A stretch of 64,000 nucleotides of DNA from Azospirillum brasilense (GCF_005222205.1 NZ_CP032346.1:1035001-1099000), one strand, 5' to 3'; counted from the stretch's first letter, positions 48,209 through 57,557 are shown. A program made the numbers and translations. The notes: generated from the letters alone by a model not told the origin.

Positions 48209-50347
48209 TCAGGCCGCGGACGGCTGGTTGTGGCGGAACGGTTGGCGCTCCGTCCCCAGGGCGTTCAGCGCGTCGCGCAGCACGTCGGGGGTGACGGGCT
48301 TGTGCAGCAGGCGGCAGCCCACGGCCACCGCCTCGCGGATGCGTTCGGGGGCGGTGTCGCCGGTCAGGATGATGCCGGGGATCGGCCGTCCCTCCTGCTC
48401 GGCCGCGCGGGTGACCGTCTCGGCGCCGGTCAGCGGTCCCGGCAGGCGGAAGTCGGACAGAATGACGTCCGGGCAGCGGGGCGCGGCGCGCAACGCCGCC
48501 AGCGCCGCCGGCCCGTCCGCCGCCACCAGGACGTCGTGCCCCCAGCTTTCCAACAGCAGTTGCATTCCGGCGCTCTGCACCGGGTCGTCCTCCACGACCA
48601 GGATCAGGCGGGTGTCCCGGTCCTCCGACCGGCCGGCGGGGACGGGAGCCACCGCGTCCGCCCGTGATTCGCTGGCCGCCAGCGGGACCATGATGGAGAA
48701 GACGGACCCCTGGCCGGGGCGCGAGCGGACCTCCACCGCGTGCCCCAGCAGCGCGGCCTTGCGGCGCACCTTGGGAAGCCCCAGACCCAGGCCGCGGCGA
48801 CGGTCGCGCTCCGGGTTGCCCAACTGCACGAAGTCCTCGAAGATGGCGTCCAGATGCTCCGCCGCGATGCCGGGGCCGGTGTCCCACACCTCGATGCGCA
48901 GCCATTGGCCGCGCCGCCGGCAGCCGACCACGACCCCGCCCGTGGGCGTGTAGGCGATGGCGTTGCGCAGCAGGTCGCCCAGCATCCGCGTCAGCAGGGT
49001 GGCGTCGGTGCGCACCATGGCGGGGCAGCCGCGCACCCGCAGATCCAGCGTCTTGTCCGCCGCCAGCCCCCGGAATTCCGCGGCCACGCCGTCCAGGACG
49101 GTGGCGACCGGCACATCGGCGATGTTCGGGCGGACCACCCCGGCGTCCAGCGTGGCGACCTCCAGCAGCGCGTGCAGCAGCTTCTCCCCGCTGTCCAGCG
49201 CCTCGCCCATCTTCTCGGCGATGGAGCGCTCGCGCGACTCCTTCAGCCGCTCCATCAGCAAATGGTGGAACAGGCGAAGCGCCTGGAAGGGTTGGCGCAG
49301 ATCGTGGTTGGCCGCCGACAGGAATCGGGCCTTGGCCTGGTTGGCGCGCTCCTTCTCGGCCAGGGCCCGGACGAGCTTCTGGTTGAGCGAACGCAGGTCG
49401 GCGGTGCGCTCCTCCACCCGCTGCTCCAGCCGGGCGTTGGCGTCGCGCAGGGCGTCGCGGGCCGCCGCTTCGCGCCGCAGGCTGGCCCAGCCGAGCGCGG
49501 CCAGCCCGAACAGCGCGACGACGCTGACGCCGACCATCATGAATCCGTGCTGCAGGCGGCCGCTCCACGGCTCCAGGACGACGCCACGCGGCAGGGCGAC
49601 CGCCGCCACCGCCGGGAAGTCGCGCATCCGCTTCAGGCCGATGACCACGCCCTCTCCGCCGACCGTCCAATCGCTCTCGCCGCTCTCCTCCCCTGGCCCC
49701 AGCGTCGGCAGCGGACCGATCCCGGCGCCTCCGATGCCGGCGAGCCGCGTGCCGTCCAGGCGGAACAGCCCGGCGACGCTGTGCCGCCCGTCGCCGAAGA
49801 CGTCGAGCACGGTGTGCAGGCTGGAGGAGGGAAGCGCCAGCAGGACCGCCCCCTCCGGGATGCCCTCGCGCCCGAGGATGCGGCGGGCCATCAGGATGGA
49901 ATCCAGCCCGTCCACCTGTCCGTGCAGAAGCTCCAGACCGCCCCCCGCCCCCCGGAACAGGCTGGCGGTGCCGCCGTCGGGTTGGATGGAGGGGCCGAAC
50001 ACCGTTTGGCCGCCGGCGTCCAGGATGGACAGCGCGCCGAACCGCGACGCCGCCAGCGCCTCCCCCAGGGCTTTGTCGGGGAGCGACGCCAACCCGCCCG
50101 TCTCCAATCGGTCGGCCACCCGCGCCAGGGCGGCGGCCCCGCCGTCCAGCACCGCGTCGGCGTGCCCTTCGAGGAAGGCCGCGGCCTGCCGGGCGCTGCG
50201 CTCGGCGCGGTCGAGCGTGCTGACGTAATCGACCAGCGACAGAGCCCCCCAGGCCACGCCGCCGAGCAGCGTCATCACCAGGACGATGGCGGCGAGGATG
50301 GCCTTCGGGTGGAAATTCAGCAGGGCGTTGACCGGGAACCGGATCAT
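48209..50347 (-). CDS. hybrid sensor histidine kinase / response regulator
   Basis: The 712-residue membrane sensor has an N-terminal helix (AILAAIVLVMTLLGGVAWGAL), a periplasmic sensing region to about residue 275, a second helix (FMMVGVSVVALFGLAALGW), and a coiled-coil linker. The HisKA box has the phospho-His in SAANHDLRQPFQALRLF (HDLRQP subtype), followed by HATPase (N box LLRNAIAYTP, RRGLGLGLPKV) and a C-terminal receiver with Asp in VILSDFRLPG. The first ATG to fit is 50347, where the membrane helix follows. Signal unknown. Confidence 0.9.
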   Translation of the reverse strand: MIRFPVNALLNFHPKAILAAIVLVMTLLGGVAWGALSLVDYVSTLDRAERSARQAAAFLEGHADAVLDGGAAALARVADRLETGGLASLPDKALGEALAASRFGALSILDAGGQTVFGPSIQPDGGTASLFRGAGGGLELLHGQVDGLDSILMARRILGREGIPEGAVLLALPSSSLHTVLDVFGDGRHSVAGLFRLDGTRLAGIGGAGIGPLPTLGPGEESGESDWTVGGEGVVIGLKRMRDFPAVAAVALPRGVVLEPWSGRLQHGFMMVGVSVVALFGLAALGWASLRREAAARDALRDANARLEQRVEERTADLRSLNQKLVRALAEKERANQAKARFLSAANHDLRQPFQALRLFHHLLMERLKESRERSIAEKMGEALDSGEKLLHALLEVATLDAGVVRPNIADVPVATVLDGVAAEFRGLAADKTLDLRVRGCPAMVRTDATLLTRMLGDLLRNAIAYTPTGGVVVGCRRRGQWLRIEVWDTGPGIAAEHLDAIFEDFVQLGNPERDRRRGLGLGLPKVRRKAALLGHAVEVRSRPGQGSVFSIMVPLAASESRADAVAPVPAGRSEDRDTRLILVVEDDPVQSAGMQLLLESWGHDVLVAADGPAALAALRAAPRCPDVILSDFRLPGPLTGAETVTRAAEQEGRPIPGIILTGDTAPERIREAVAVGCRLLHKPVTPDVLRDALNALGTERQPFRHNQPSAA

Positions 50348-50916
50348 GGGCGGGGACGTCTTGGTGAGGCGGGGCGGGGACGGCGTCGCCGGTCCGCCGG
50401 ATGCACGATGCCGCGGGACGGAAGCGAAGCCTGCCCCCGGGGCGATGATCGATGTTCTCGGATCGAACTCAATGGTTCGCGGATCGCCGGACAGCAATGC
50501 GCGCAAGGATCGAAAAGGCCGCAGAGGAATGGCCGCCGAACCCGCCCTTCATTGATCTTTCGGCGCACCCGGACTTGAAGACCCGGCAACGGCATGGAAA
50601 GGCGAAAGTTGTCATTTGCGTTACACCCGCTTCCTCAGCCTCTCGTCGGAAAGCTCCAGGACATCCCCCAGAAGTTTATTTGCCTTTATTGTCTGGAACC
50701 GATGATAGCATGCGATAGTTATCGGCGCGACTCGCCATGACGACTATGACCATGCTCATACCGACCCCACTCTTTGGGTGAGGGGCCACGAAATGCTTCG
50801 GCCAGGAGTTGAGGCCGCGGCGGTCATCGGAAATTGTGCCGATGACGGGATCACCGGGGCGGCCTGCGCGTTCCTGTGCTGCTTCATGCCGCAACGCGCC
50901 CACACGAGGTTCAACC
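50348..50916. other. 569-base gap upstream of glgX
   Basis: I see no convincing gene here. Short open frames at 50452-50718 and on the opposite strand 50676-50963 have no recognisable protein character. The segment around 50670-50720 (TTTATTTGCCTTTATTG) is AT-richer than its surroundings and is the best place for the glgX promoter. Confidence 0.5.
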
Positions 50917-53202
50917 GTGAAGAAGCCGCCGTTCGCTCCTAAAGTTTTCCGCCAGTCCCGCATCCGGGAAGGTCTTCCCTACCCTCTCGGCGCCACATGG
51001 GACGGGCTGGGCGTCAACTTCGCGCTGTTTTCCGCCAACGCCACCAAGGTGGAGCTGTGCCTGTTCGACCAGGACGGACGCCGCGAGCTGGAACGGATCG
51101 AGCTGCCCGAATACACCGACGAGGTGTGGCACGGCTATCTGCCGGACGCCCGGCCGGGCACCGTCTACGGCTACCGCGTGCACGGGCCGTACGAGCCCAA
51201 GGCGGGCCACCGCTTCAACCCGAACAAACTGCTGCTCGACCCCTACGCCAAGCACATGGTCGGTCCGCTGCGCTGGTCGGACGCGCATTTCGGCTACCGC
51301 GTCGGCTCGCCGCGCGGCGACCTGTCCTTCGACCGGCGCGACAGCGCCCCCGGCATGCCGAAATGCGTGGTGATCGACCCGGCCTTCACCTGGGGCCACG
51401 ACCGCCACCCGGCGATCCCCTGGGAGAAGTCGATCTTCTACGAGACCCACGTGCGCGGCTACACCATGCGGCATCCGGCGGTGCCGCCGCAGTACCGCGG
51501 CACCTTCGCCGGCCTCGCCCAGCAGGAGGTGGTGGAGTACATCCGCTCGCTGGGCGTCACGGCGGTGGAGCTTCTGCCGGTCCACGCCTTCGTGGATGAC
51601 CGCTATCTGCTGGAAAAGGGGCTGCGCAACTACTGGGGCTACAACAGCATCTCCTTCTTCGCGCCCGACCCGCGCTACATGGCGACCGGCGCGATCCACG
51701 AGTTCAAGGAGATGGTCGCCCGCCTGCACGACGCCGGGATCGAGGTCATCCTCGACGTCGTCTACAACCACACCGCCGAAGGCAACGAGATGGGGCCGAC
51801 GCTGTCCTTCAAGGGCATCGACAACGCCTCCTACTACCGGCTGGCGCCGGACCCGCGCTACTACATCAACGACACCGGCACGGGCAACACGCTGAACCTC
51901 GTGCATTCGCGCGTCCTGCAGATGGTCACCGACAGCCTGCGCTACTGGGTGACCGAGATGCATGTGGACGGCTTCCGCTTCGACCTCGCCACCATCCTGG
52001 CGCGGGAGACCTACGGCTTCGACCACAGCGGCGGCTTCCTCGACGCCTGCCGGCAGGACCCGGTGCTGTCGCGCGTCAAGCTGATCGCCGAGCCGTGGGA
52101 CTGCGGCCCCGGCGGCTATCAGGTCGGCGGCTTCCCGCCGGGCTGGGCGGAGTGGAACGACAAGTTCCGCGACACCGTGCGTTCCTACTGGAAGGGCGAC
52201 GAGGGCAAGCTGCCCGAACTGGCGACCCGCATGGCCGCCTCGGCGGACGTGTTCAACCGGCGGGGCCGGAAGCCCTGGGCCAGTGTCAACTTCGTCACCG
52301 CCCATGACGGCTTCACGCTGCACGACCTCGTCTCCTACAACGACAAGCACAACGACGCGAACGGCGAGGACAACCGCGACGGCCATTCGCACAACATCTC
52401 CTGGAACCACGGGGCGGAGGGGCCGACCGACGATCCGGAGATCAACGCCCTGCGCTTCCGCCAGATGCGCAACCTGCTGGCCACGCTGCTGCTGTCCCAG
52501 GGCACCCCGATGATCCTGGCCGGCGACGAGTTCGCGCGCAGCCAGAACGGCAACAACAACGCCTATTGCCAGGACAACGAGATCAGCTGGATCGACTGGG
52601 AGGGCGTCAGCGATGAGGGCTGGGCGCTGACCGACTTCGTCCGCCACCTGATCGGGCTGCGGCAGAGCCATCCGCTGCTGCGCCGCGGGCGCTTCTTCAC
52701 CGGCGCCTACAACCCCGACCTGGAGGTGAAGGACCTCACTTGGATCACCCCCGCCGGCGAGGAGAAGACGACCGAGCAGTGGCAGGACCCGATGGCGCGC
52801 TGCCTGGGCATGCTGCTGGACGGGCGGGCGCAGGCCACCGGCATCAAGAAGGTGGCGTCGGACGCCACGCTGCTGCTGATCATCAACGCCTACCACGACG
52901 TGGTGCCCTTCAAGCTGCCGGAGGTCGCGGGCGGCAGCCGCTGGCTGACGCTGGTGGACACCACGGAGCCCGACCGGCTGGAGGTCGCCACCGCCCAGAC
53001 CGGCGACGAGATCCCGGTCAACGGGCGTTCCCTGCTGCTGTTCGAGCTGATGCCCGACCGCCGCTCCGACATGGGGCTGAAGGCCGCCGCGCGGGCTCTG
53101 CGCGCCGCCTCCGGTCCGGGCGAGCCGGTGGCCGCCATCACGCCGGACAGCATCGCGTCGGGCGCCAGCCCGGCCGAGACGGTTCAGCAGCCGGGCGAGT
53201 GA
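50917..53202 (+). CDS. glgX: glycogen debranching enzyme GlgX
   Basis: The 761-residue GH13 isoamylase-type enzyme hydrolyses alpha-1,6 branches in glycogen limit dextrin. An N-terminal CBM48-like domain (PYPLGATWDGLGVNFALFSA) precedes the barrel. Conserved regions include VILDVVYNHTAEG, VDGFRFDLAT (nucleophile Asp), LIAEPWDCG (acid Glu) and FVTAHDGFTL. The GTG at 50917 follows CGAGG at seven bases; ATGs at 50842 and further upstream would add residues without homology. No other glycogen genes are adjacent. Confidence 0.94.
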   Translation: MKKPPFAPKVFRQSRIREGLPYPLGATWDGLGVNFALFSANATKVELCLFDQDGRRELERIELPEYTDEVWHGYLPDARPGTVYGYRVHGPYEPKAGHRFNPNKLLLDPYAKHMVGPLRWSDAHFGYRVGSPRGDLSFDRRDSAPGMPKCVVIDPAFTWGHDRHPAIPWEKSIFYETHVRGYTMRHPAVPPQYRGTFAGLAQQEVVEYIRSLGVTAVELLPVHAFVDDRYLLEKGLRNYWGYNSISFFAPDPRYMATGAIHEFKEMVARLHDAGIEVILDVVYNHTAEGNEMGPTLSFKGIDNASYYRLAPDPRYYINDTGTGNTLNLVHSRVLQMVTDSLRYWVTEMHVDGFRFDLATILARETYGFDHSGGFLDACRQDPVLSRVKLIAEPWDCGPGGYQVGGFPPGWAEWNDKFRDTVRSYWKGDEGKLPELATRMAASADVFNRRGRKPWASVNFVTAHDGFTLHDLVSYNDKHNDANGEDNRDGHSHNISWNHGAEGPTDDPEINALRFRQMRNLLATLLLSQGTPMILAGDEFARSQNGNNNAYCQDNEISWIDWEGVSDEGWALTDFVRHLIGLRQSHPLLRRGRFFTGAYNPDLEVKDLTWITPAGEEKTTEQWQDPMARCLGMLLDGRAQATGIKKVASDATLLLIINAYHDVVPFKLPEVAGGSRWLTLVDTTEPDRLEVATAQTGDEIPVNGRSLLLFELMPDRRSDMGLKAAARALRAASGPGEPVAAITPDSIASGASPAETVQQPGE

Positions 53203-53228
53203 TCGGCGGGTCCCGATAGGCCGTCAAG

Positions 53229-53257
53229 GAACGGTGCGGCAGGACGCCGCACCGTTC
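53229..53257 (+). terminator. terminator after glgX
   Basis: GAACGGTGCGGC and GCCGCACCGTTC form a perfect 12-bp stem with an AGGAC loop. A short T/C run (TTC) follows. Confidence 0.8.
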
Positions 53258-53411
53258 TTCGTCACTTATATATACAATTTTAGGCAAATAGGTGATATCA
53301 AGGCGGCGGACTATCCGTATTGAACCATTGCTTGTGTTGGCAACGCAGCATTGTCCGCGCTTCCGCGCTTCGAAGCGAAGGGCATCCGCCAGGAATCCGG
53401 GAGGTCTGGGC

Positions 53412-53609
53412 ATGTGTCATGGCGACTACATCCGATTCCTGGTCGCGACCGAGGCCGACCCGGCCTTGCGCGCGGCGCTGCGGCGGGCGTCGCGCGGCCT
53501 GCTGACCCTGGGCGATCTGGTGGATTTCGCCGCCGGGCATGGCTACCGCTTCACCGAGGCGGACATTCCCCTGGCCGTGGCCCAGCCCGTCGTCTGCGGA
53601 ACCGACTGA
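53412..53609 (+). CDS. Nif11-like small protein
   Basis: The 65-residue protein resembles the Nif11 leader-peptide family: IRFLVATEADPALRAALRRA is the helical first half, and LGDLVDFAAGHGYRFTEADI matches the typical LVxLAxExGYxFTxEEL second half. Nif11-type leaders guide ribosomally made peptides to modifying enzymes. Here only AQPVVCGTD follows, a very short tail with one Cys, so a processed core is not evident. ATG 53412 has GGGAGG seven bases upstream; a longer frame from 53292 is unsupported. No maturase is adjacent. Its role is unknown. Confidence 0.7.
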   Translation: MCHGDYIRFLVATEADPALRAALRRASRGLLTLGDLVDFAAGHGYRFTEADIPLAVAQPVVCGTD

Positions 53610-53624
53610 TCGGGCGGGGGACGG

Positions 53625-53966
53625 TCACGGCGGCGGAGCCGTCGTGCTGCAACTGCCGCGGATCGTCAGCATGATCCCGTCGTCGGACTGGAAGATGTCC
53701 TTGTCGGCGTCGCGTGGAATCGGGATTTTCTGACGGCGGCAGAACAGCAGGAGAATGCCGAGCGTCTTGCTGGGCATGAAGGCGACGTCCCGCACCTTCG
53801 CGGCCCCCTGCTGCACCATGACCACCACGCCCCCGTCCGATTTCGGAACGACGGAGGCGATCAGGCCCAACGGGAGATCGGTCTGATTCGGCACCTTCTG
53901 GTACCAGCCGAAGGCTTTCTTGAGGGCCGAGTTCGTGAAGACAAGGTGACGCGTTTCGAAAATCAT
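53625..53966 (-). CDS. hypothetical protein downstream of RepL-like gene
   Basis: The 113-residue protein begins MIFETRHLVFTNSALKKAF and continues with a beta-rich stretch (GLIASVVPKSDGGVVVMVQQ) and a possibly structured C-terminus (MLTIRGSCSTTAPPP). No signal, membrane segment or catalytic motif is seen. It starts 12 bases after the winged-helix gene stop, so the two are co-transcribed. Function unknown. Confidence 0.65.
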   Translation of the reverse strand: MIFETRHLVFTNSALKKAFGWYQKVPNQTDLPLGLIASVVPKSDGGVVVMVQQGAAKVRDVAFMPSKTLGILLLFCRRQKIPIPRDADKDIFQSDDGIMLTIRGSCSTTAPPP

Positions 53967-53978
53967 TCCGGACCAGTT

Positions 53979-54257
53979 TCAGGCCCGGCCGCCCTCCAGT
54001 TCCGGGTTCAACCGGAACGTGATCGCACGCCCCAGTTTGGAATCCCGCAGAAGGATCTGCTTGGTTTCCAGCAGCTTGATGGCCCGGTTGACGTTGGGCC
54101 GCTGCATGCCGAGCGCGTCAGCCAGTTCGGACTGGAGCACCGGCACGGGACGGTCGAAATGGAGCCGCCGGCTCAGGTAGGTGAACACACGAAGCGCTTC
54201 CAGGGTGATGTCCCGATCGGTCGAAACGGTCCTGGAGAGGAGGTCATGATGCTGCAT
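53979..54257 (-). CDS. RepL-like winged-helix protein
   Basis: The 92-residue protein is almost entirely a winged helix: ALRVFTYLSRRLHFDRPVPV, then SELADALGMQRPNVNRAIKL, then GRAITFRLNPELEGGRA. This order matches the DNA-binding domain of the RepL plasmid-replication family and related MarR/Crp-like domains. No replication origin or other plasmid genes are seen, so a chromosomal regulator is more likely. ATG 54257 is chosen; 45 upstream codons in frame are low-complexity. Confidence 0.7.
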   Translation of the reverse strand: MQHHDLLSRTVSTDRDITLEALRVFTYLSRRLHFDRPVPVLQSELADALGMQRPNVNRAIKLLETKQILLRDSKLGRAITFRLNPELEGGRA

Positions 54258-54481
54258 GGCGGCCTCGGAACGCAAGTTGGCTCGGCGTCGCAGTGCGGCT
54301 GCGCACGCGCCGGGCGGATAATTTCGCCTGCTCCGCAGATTACCCCGCATTTGTTGTCCGAATGTGTCTCGCGCGTTTCGAAATTGACACAAAGCCGCGC
54401 CATTTGTGACGCCCCGGCCGGAACCCCCGCCCCCGCCCCCTCGTTCCCGGAAGGAGCAACCGTCACGTGAGGAGGGGACCC

Positions 54482-55243
54482 ATGCATCGGCTCGTGCTGC
54501 TGCGGCACGGTCAGAGCGTCTGGAACCGCTCGGACCTGTTCACCGGCTGGACCGACGTCGATCTGACCGAACAGGGGATTGACGAAACCCGCCACGCCGC
54601 CGGACTGCTGAAGCAGGCCGGATTCGATTTCGATGTGGCCTTCACCTCCGTCCTGAAGCGGGCGATCAAGACGCTCGACATCGTGCTGGAGGAGATGGAC
54701 CGCATGTGGCTGCCGGTGCACAAGCACTGGCGCCTGAACGAGCGCCATTACGGCGCGCTCCAGGGATTGAACAAGACGGAGACGGCGGCCCGCCACGGCG
54801 CCGATCAGGTCTTCCTGTGGCGGCGGAGCTGGGACGTCCCGCCCCCGCCGGTCGAGCCCGAAGACCCCTGCTCCGCGGTGTCGGACCGGCGCTACGCCGG
54901 GCTCGGCCGGGCGAACCTGCCGCGCGGCGAAAGCCTGAAGGACACCACGGAGCGGGTGATCCCCTTCTGGGAGGAGGGCATCTGCCCGGCCCTGCGGCTG
55001 GGCGCGCGGGTGCTGGTGTCGGCCCACGGCAACAGCCTGCGCGGCCTCGTCAAGCATCTCGACAAGGTGCCCGACCAGGACATTCCGCTGTTCGAGATCC
55101 CGACCAGCCGCCCGCTGGTCTATGAGCTGGGCGCCGATCTGGTGCCGCTGCGCCGCTATTTCCTGACCGAGGGCGGCGGCACCGAGGAAATCACCTGGCC
55201 CCGCCGGGACGACGCCGGTCCGAGCGGCGTCGCGGCAGCGTGA
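54482..55243 (+). CDS. gpmA: 2,3-bisphosphoglycerate-dependent phosphoglycerate mutase
   Basis: The 253-residue enzyme interconverts 3- and 2-phosphoglycerate in glycolysis and gluconeogenesis. LLRHGQSVWN carries the phospho-His (residue 9), WRLNERHYGALQGLNK is the substrate loop, and VSAHGNSLRGLVKHLD holds the second His. GAGGAGGGG lies just upstream of ATG 54482. Its last 88 bases overlap the 3' end of the convergent helicase gene. Confidence 0.96.
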   Translation: MHRLVLLRHGQSVWNRSDLFTGWTDVDLTEQGIDETRHAAGLLKQAGFDFDVAFTSVLKRAIKTLDIVLEEMDRMWLPVHKHWRLNERHYGALQGLNKTETAARHGADQVFLWRRSWDVPPPPVEPEDPCSAVSDRRYAGLGRANLPRGESLKDTTERVIPFWEEGICPALRLGARVLVSAHGNSLRGLVKHLDKVPDQDIPLFEIPTSRPLVYELGADLVPLRRYFLTEGGGTEEITWPRRDDAGPSGVAAA

Positions 55244-57474
55244 CTGAACAATCCCTCTCCCGCCCCGGGAGAGGGAACGAACTCACCCCCCGCGGGCCGT
55301 CGGCCGCGGTGCCCCGCCCCGCCCTTGCCGCGCTTGCGGCCGGGCAGCGGGTGGTGGAACTGCGGGTGGCCGCCCTCCGCCGGGGCCGCCCCCCTGTCCG
55401 GACCGCGCGCCCCGTCCGGACGGCGCCCGCGCCGCTCACCCTGCCGCTCGCCCTGGCGCTCCTCGACCCGCCCGGCGTAACAGCTGTCGCAGACCCGGAA
55501 ACGGTGGTTCGCCTTCAGACGCGTGCCGCAGACCGGGCAGGCGCGGGCCAGCGAGCGTTCGGCCAGGGTGCGCTCGATGAAGGCGTTCAGCATGGCCCGG
55601 CGCTCCTGGCACAGGTCCATGTCCGGATAGGCGTCGGGGAAGCGGTAGGCCAGCCACGCGTAGGCGGTCAGCTCCTTCACCGCGCGCTCGGCCTTCTCCA
55701 ACTCCACGTCGGTGCCGACGCGGTGGTGGAAGCGTTCGGCGGCGTCGGGGGCGGAGTTGCGGATTCCCTTGCCCTGGTTGGTCGCCCACAGCGCCAGCAG
55801 GCGCAAATTGTTCTGGTCGCGCACGTCGATGGGGCAGCGCGCCAGCATGTCGCGCACCGCCAGCGGCAACTTCGCCCGATCGACCGCGGCGGCGGCCTGG
55901 ATGCGCTGCTCCAGGTCGGTCATGCGGAAGGTCTGGTTGGCGCGCAGCAGCTCCTGCCCCGCCGTGCGCAGCACCTTGGCGAGGCTGTCGGTGTCCAGCT
56001 CGCGCGCGATGGCCTCGACGTGGGTCAGGTTGGGGCTGATCCAGGCCCGCGGGTCCTCCGGCGGCACCGGCGGGGTGGTCAGCGCCCGGCGCACCGGGTT
56101 GATGTTCTCACCCTCCAGCACCGCAACGCGGCCTTCCTCGTGCATGCCGAAGCGCCCGGCCCGCCCGCCGATCTGGCGGATTTCGGAGGAATTCAGGTCA
56201 CGCTCCTCCCGCCCGTCATACTTGCGGGTGGTCGACAGGACGACGCGGGCGACCGGCAGGTTCAGCCCCATGCCGATGGCGTCGGTCGCCACCAGCACGT
56301 CCGCCGTGCCGTCGCGGAAGCGCCGCGCCTCGGCCCGCCGCACCTCCGGCGACAGGGCGCCGTAGATGACCGCCACCGTGTGGTCGCGGGCCAGCAGCTC
56401 GCGCCGCAGCCCCATCACGTCCTTGCGCGAGAAGGCGATCACCGCGTCGCCGCGGCGGACATTCTCCAGCGGCACCCGCTCCTCCTGCACGCGCAGCGGC
56501 GACTTGCGGGTGAACTCCACGACCTCCAGCTCCTCCCCCAGCGCGGTGGCGAGGCGCTGCACGTAGGGGATGGCGTCGGCGGAGCCGGTCATCAGGATTT
56601 CCGGAGCGGCCACGCCGGCCACCGCCTGGGTCCAGGCCCAGCCGCGGTCGGGATCGCCGATCATCTGGATCTCGTCGATGACGCAGGCGCCCCAGACCTT
56701 GGACGTGTTGACCATCTCGATGGTCGAAGAGGTGAAGGACGCGCCGGGCCGGACGTCGCGCTCCTCGCCGGTGACGAGGCTGCAGGCCCGCCCGCGCGTC
56801 TCCAGCGCCTCCTGCCCCTCCAGCGCCAGCAGGCGCAGCGGGGCGAGGTAGCAGCCGCTCTGCGCCTCGGCCAGCCGGTCCATGGCGGCGTGGGTCTTGC
56901 CGGAGTTGGTCGGGCCGACGAACAGCCGCAGCTTGCGCACCATGGCGCGGGCCGTGGCGAAGCTGTCGAGATAGACGCCGAGGCCGGAGGCGTTCTCCAG
57001 CCGCTCCCGCCGGACCTTCAGGCCGGCGCGGGCGGCGGCGGTGGAGAAGGCCTCCTCCAGCGCGTCCAGCAGGGTCTGCAGGCGCGGGATGCGCCCGCCG
57101 AAGCCGATCACCCGGCCCAGCTCGTCGGCGAAGCCCTTGGGCCGCCACGCCTCGCCGAAGCCGTTGGCCCGCTGCGCCATGGAGGCGAACCAGCCGTCCA
57201 CCCGCCCGCGCGCCTTCTCGATGGCGGCGGAGGACAGGCAGGCCGCCTTGACCCGCTTGCCCAGCGCCTTCGCCTGGGGACGGCCGAAGCCCTCCTCCGC
57301 GGTCATCAGGCCCCACAGCTCCGCCTCGATGTCGGGCAGCGGGCCGAGCGCCACGCGGAACCGTAGCTTCAGCTTCCGGTCGGTTCCGGGAACGACCACC
57401 TCGTGGACGACGGCGACCGACCAGCGAGCCGGGGTGCTGTCGGCGTCCACTTCAATCCCGTCGCCGCGCACCAC
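55156..57474 (-). CDS. Suv3-like DExH RNA helicase
   Basis: The 772-residue helicase has motif I in VGPTNSGKTHAAMDRL, motif II VIDEIQMIGDPDRG and motif VI-type QIGGRAGRFG. The fold order resembles mitochondrial SUV3, which unwinds RNA for degradation. The C-terminal Cys pairs (CPVCGTRLKANHRFRVCDSC) may bind zinc. GTG 57474 is the only start in frame, but a better start (MSNDETTP at 57557) lies in another frame, implying a lost base near 57520. The last about 30 residues are read from a palindromic repeat and from gpmA antisense. Function in RNA turnover is inferred from family. Confidence 0.88.
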   Translation of the reverse strand: MVRGDGIEVDADSTPARWSVAVVHEVVVPGTDRKLKLRFRVALGPLPDIEAELWGLMTAEEGFGRPQAKALGKRVKAACLSSAAIEKARGRVDGWFASMAQRANGFGEAWRPKGFADELGRVIGFGGRIPRLQTLLDALEEAFSTAAARAGLKVRRERLENASGLGVYLDSFATARAMVRKLRLFVGPTNSGKTHAAMDRLAEAQSGCYLAPLRLLALEGQEALETRGRACSLVTGEERDVRPGASFTSSTIEMVNTSKVWGACVIDEIQMIGDPDRGWAWTQAVAGVAAPEILMTGSADAIPYVQRLATALGEELEVVEFTRKSPLRVQEERVPLENVRRGDAVIAFSRKDVMGLRRELLARDHTVAVIYGALSPEVRRAEARRFRDGTADVLVATDAIGMGLNLPVARVVLSTTRKYDGREERDLNSSEIRQIGGRAGRFGMHEEGRVAVLEGENINPVRRALTTPPVPPEDPRAWISPNLTHVEAIARELDTDSLAKVLRTAGQELLRANQTFRMTDLEQRIQAAAAVDRAKLPLAVRDMLARCPIDVRDQNNLRLLALWATNQGKGIRNSAPDAAERFHHRVGTDVELEKAERAVKELTAYAWLAYRFPDAYPDMDLCQERRAMLNAFIERTLAERSLARACPVCGTRLKANHRFRVCDSCYAGRVEERQGERQGERRGRRPDGARGPDRGAAPAEGGHPQFHHPLPGRKRGKGGAGHRGRRPAGGEFVPSPGAGEGLFSHAAATPLGPASSRRGQVISSVPPPSVRK
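55251..55275. repeat. intergenic palindromic repeat, core fragment
   Basis: CCCTCTCCC and GGGAGAGGG pair around GCCCC. The core lies behind gpmA and also within the reading frame of the convergent helicase. Confidence 0.75.
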
Positions 57475-57557
57475 CGCGGCGATGGCGCGCAGCGCGTCGC
57501 GGCGGTCGAACTCGTCGGCGGTGCCGGCTTGGCGGGGGTGGTCTCGTCGTTGCTCAT
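57475..57557 (-). other. probable frameshifted N-terminal codons of the helicase
   Basis: From ATG 57557 the frame reads MSNDETTPAKPA and then would continue, after one inserted base near 57520, as ADEFDRRDALRAIAA and then VVRGDG of the helicase frame. GGAAGAAG upstream supports this start. A natural deletion or a sequence error are both possible. Confidence 0.55.

Noticed and set aside
50452..50718. 88-codon open frame upstream of glgX
   Set aside because: No recognisable protein character; lies partly over the kinase start region and promoter DNA.
53979..54257. RepL-like gene as evidence of an integrated plasmid
   Set aside because: Only the winged-helix domain matches; no origin, mobilisation or partition genes accompany it.
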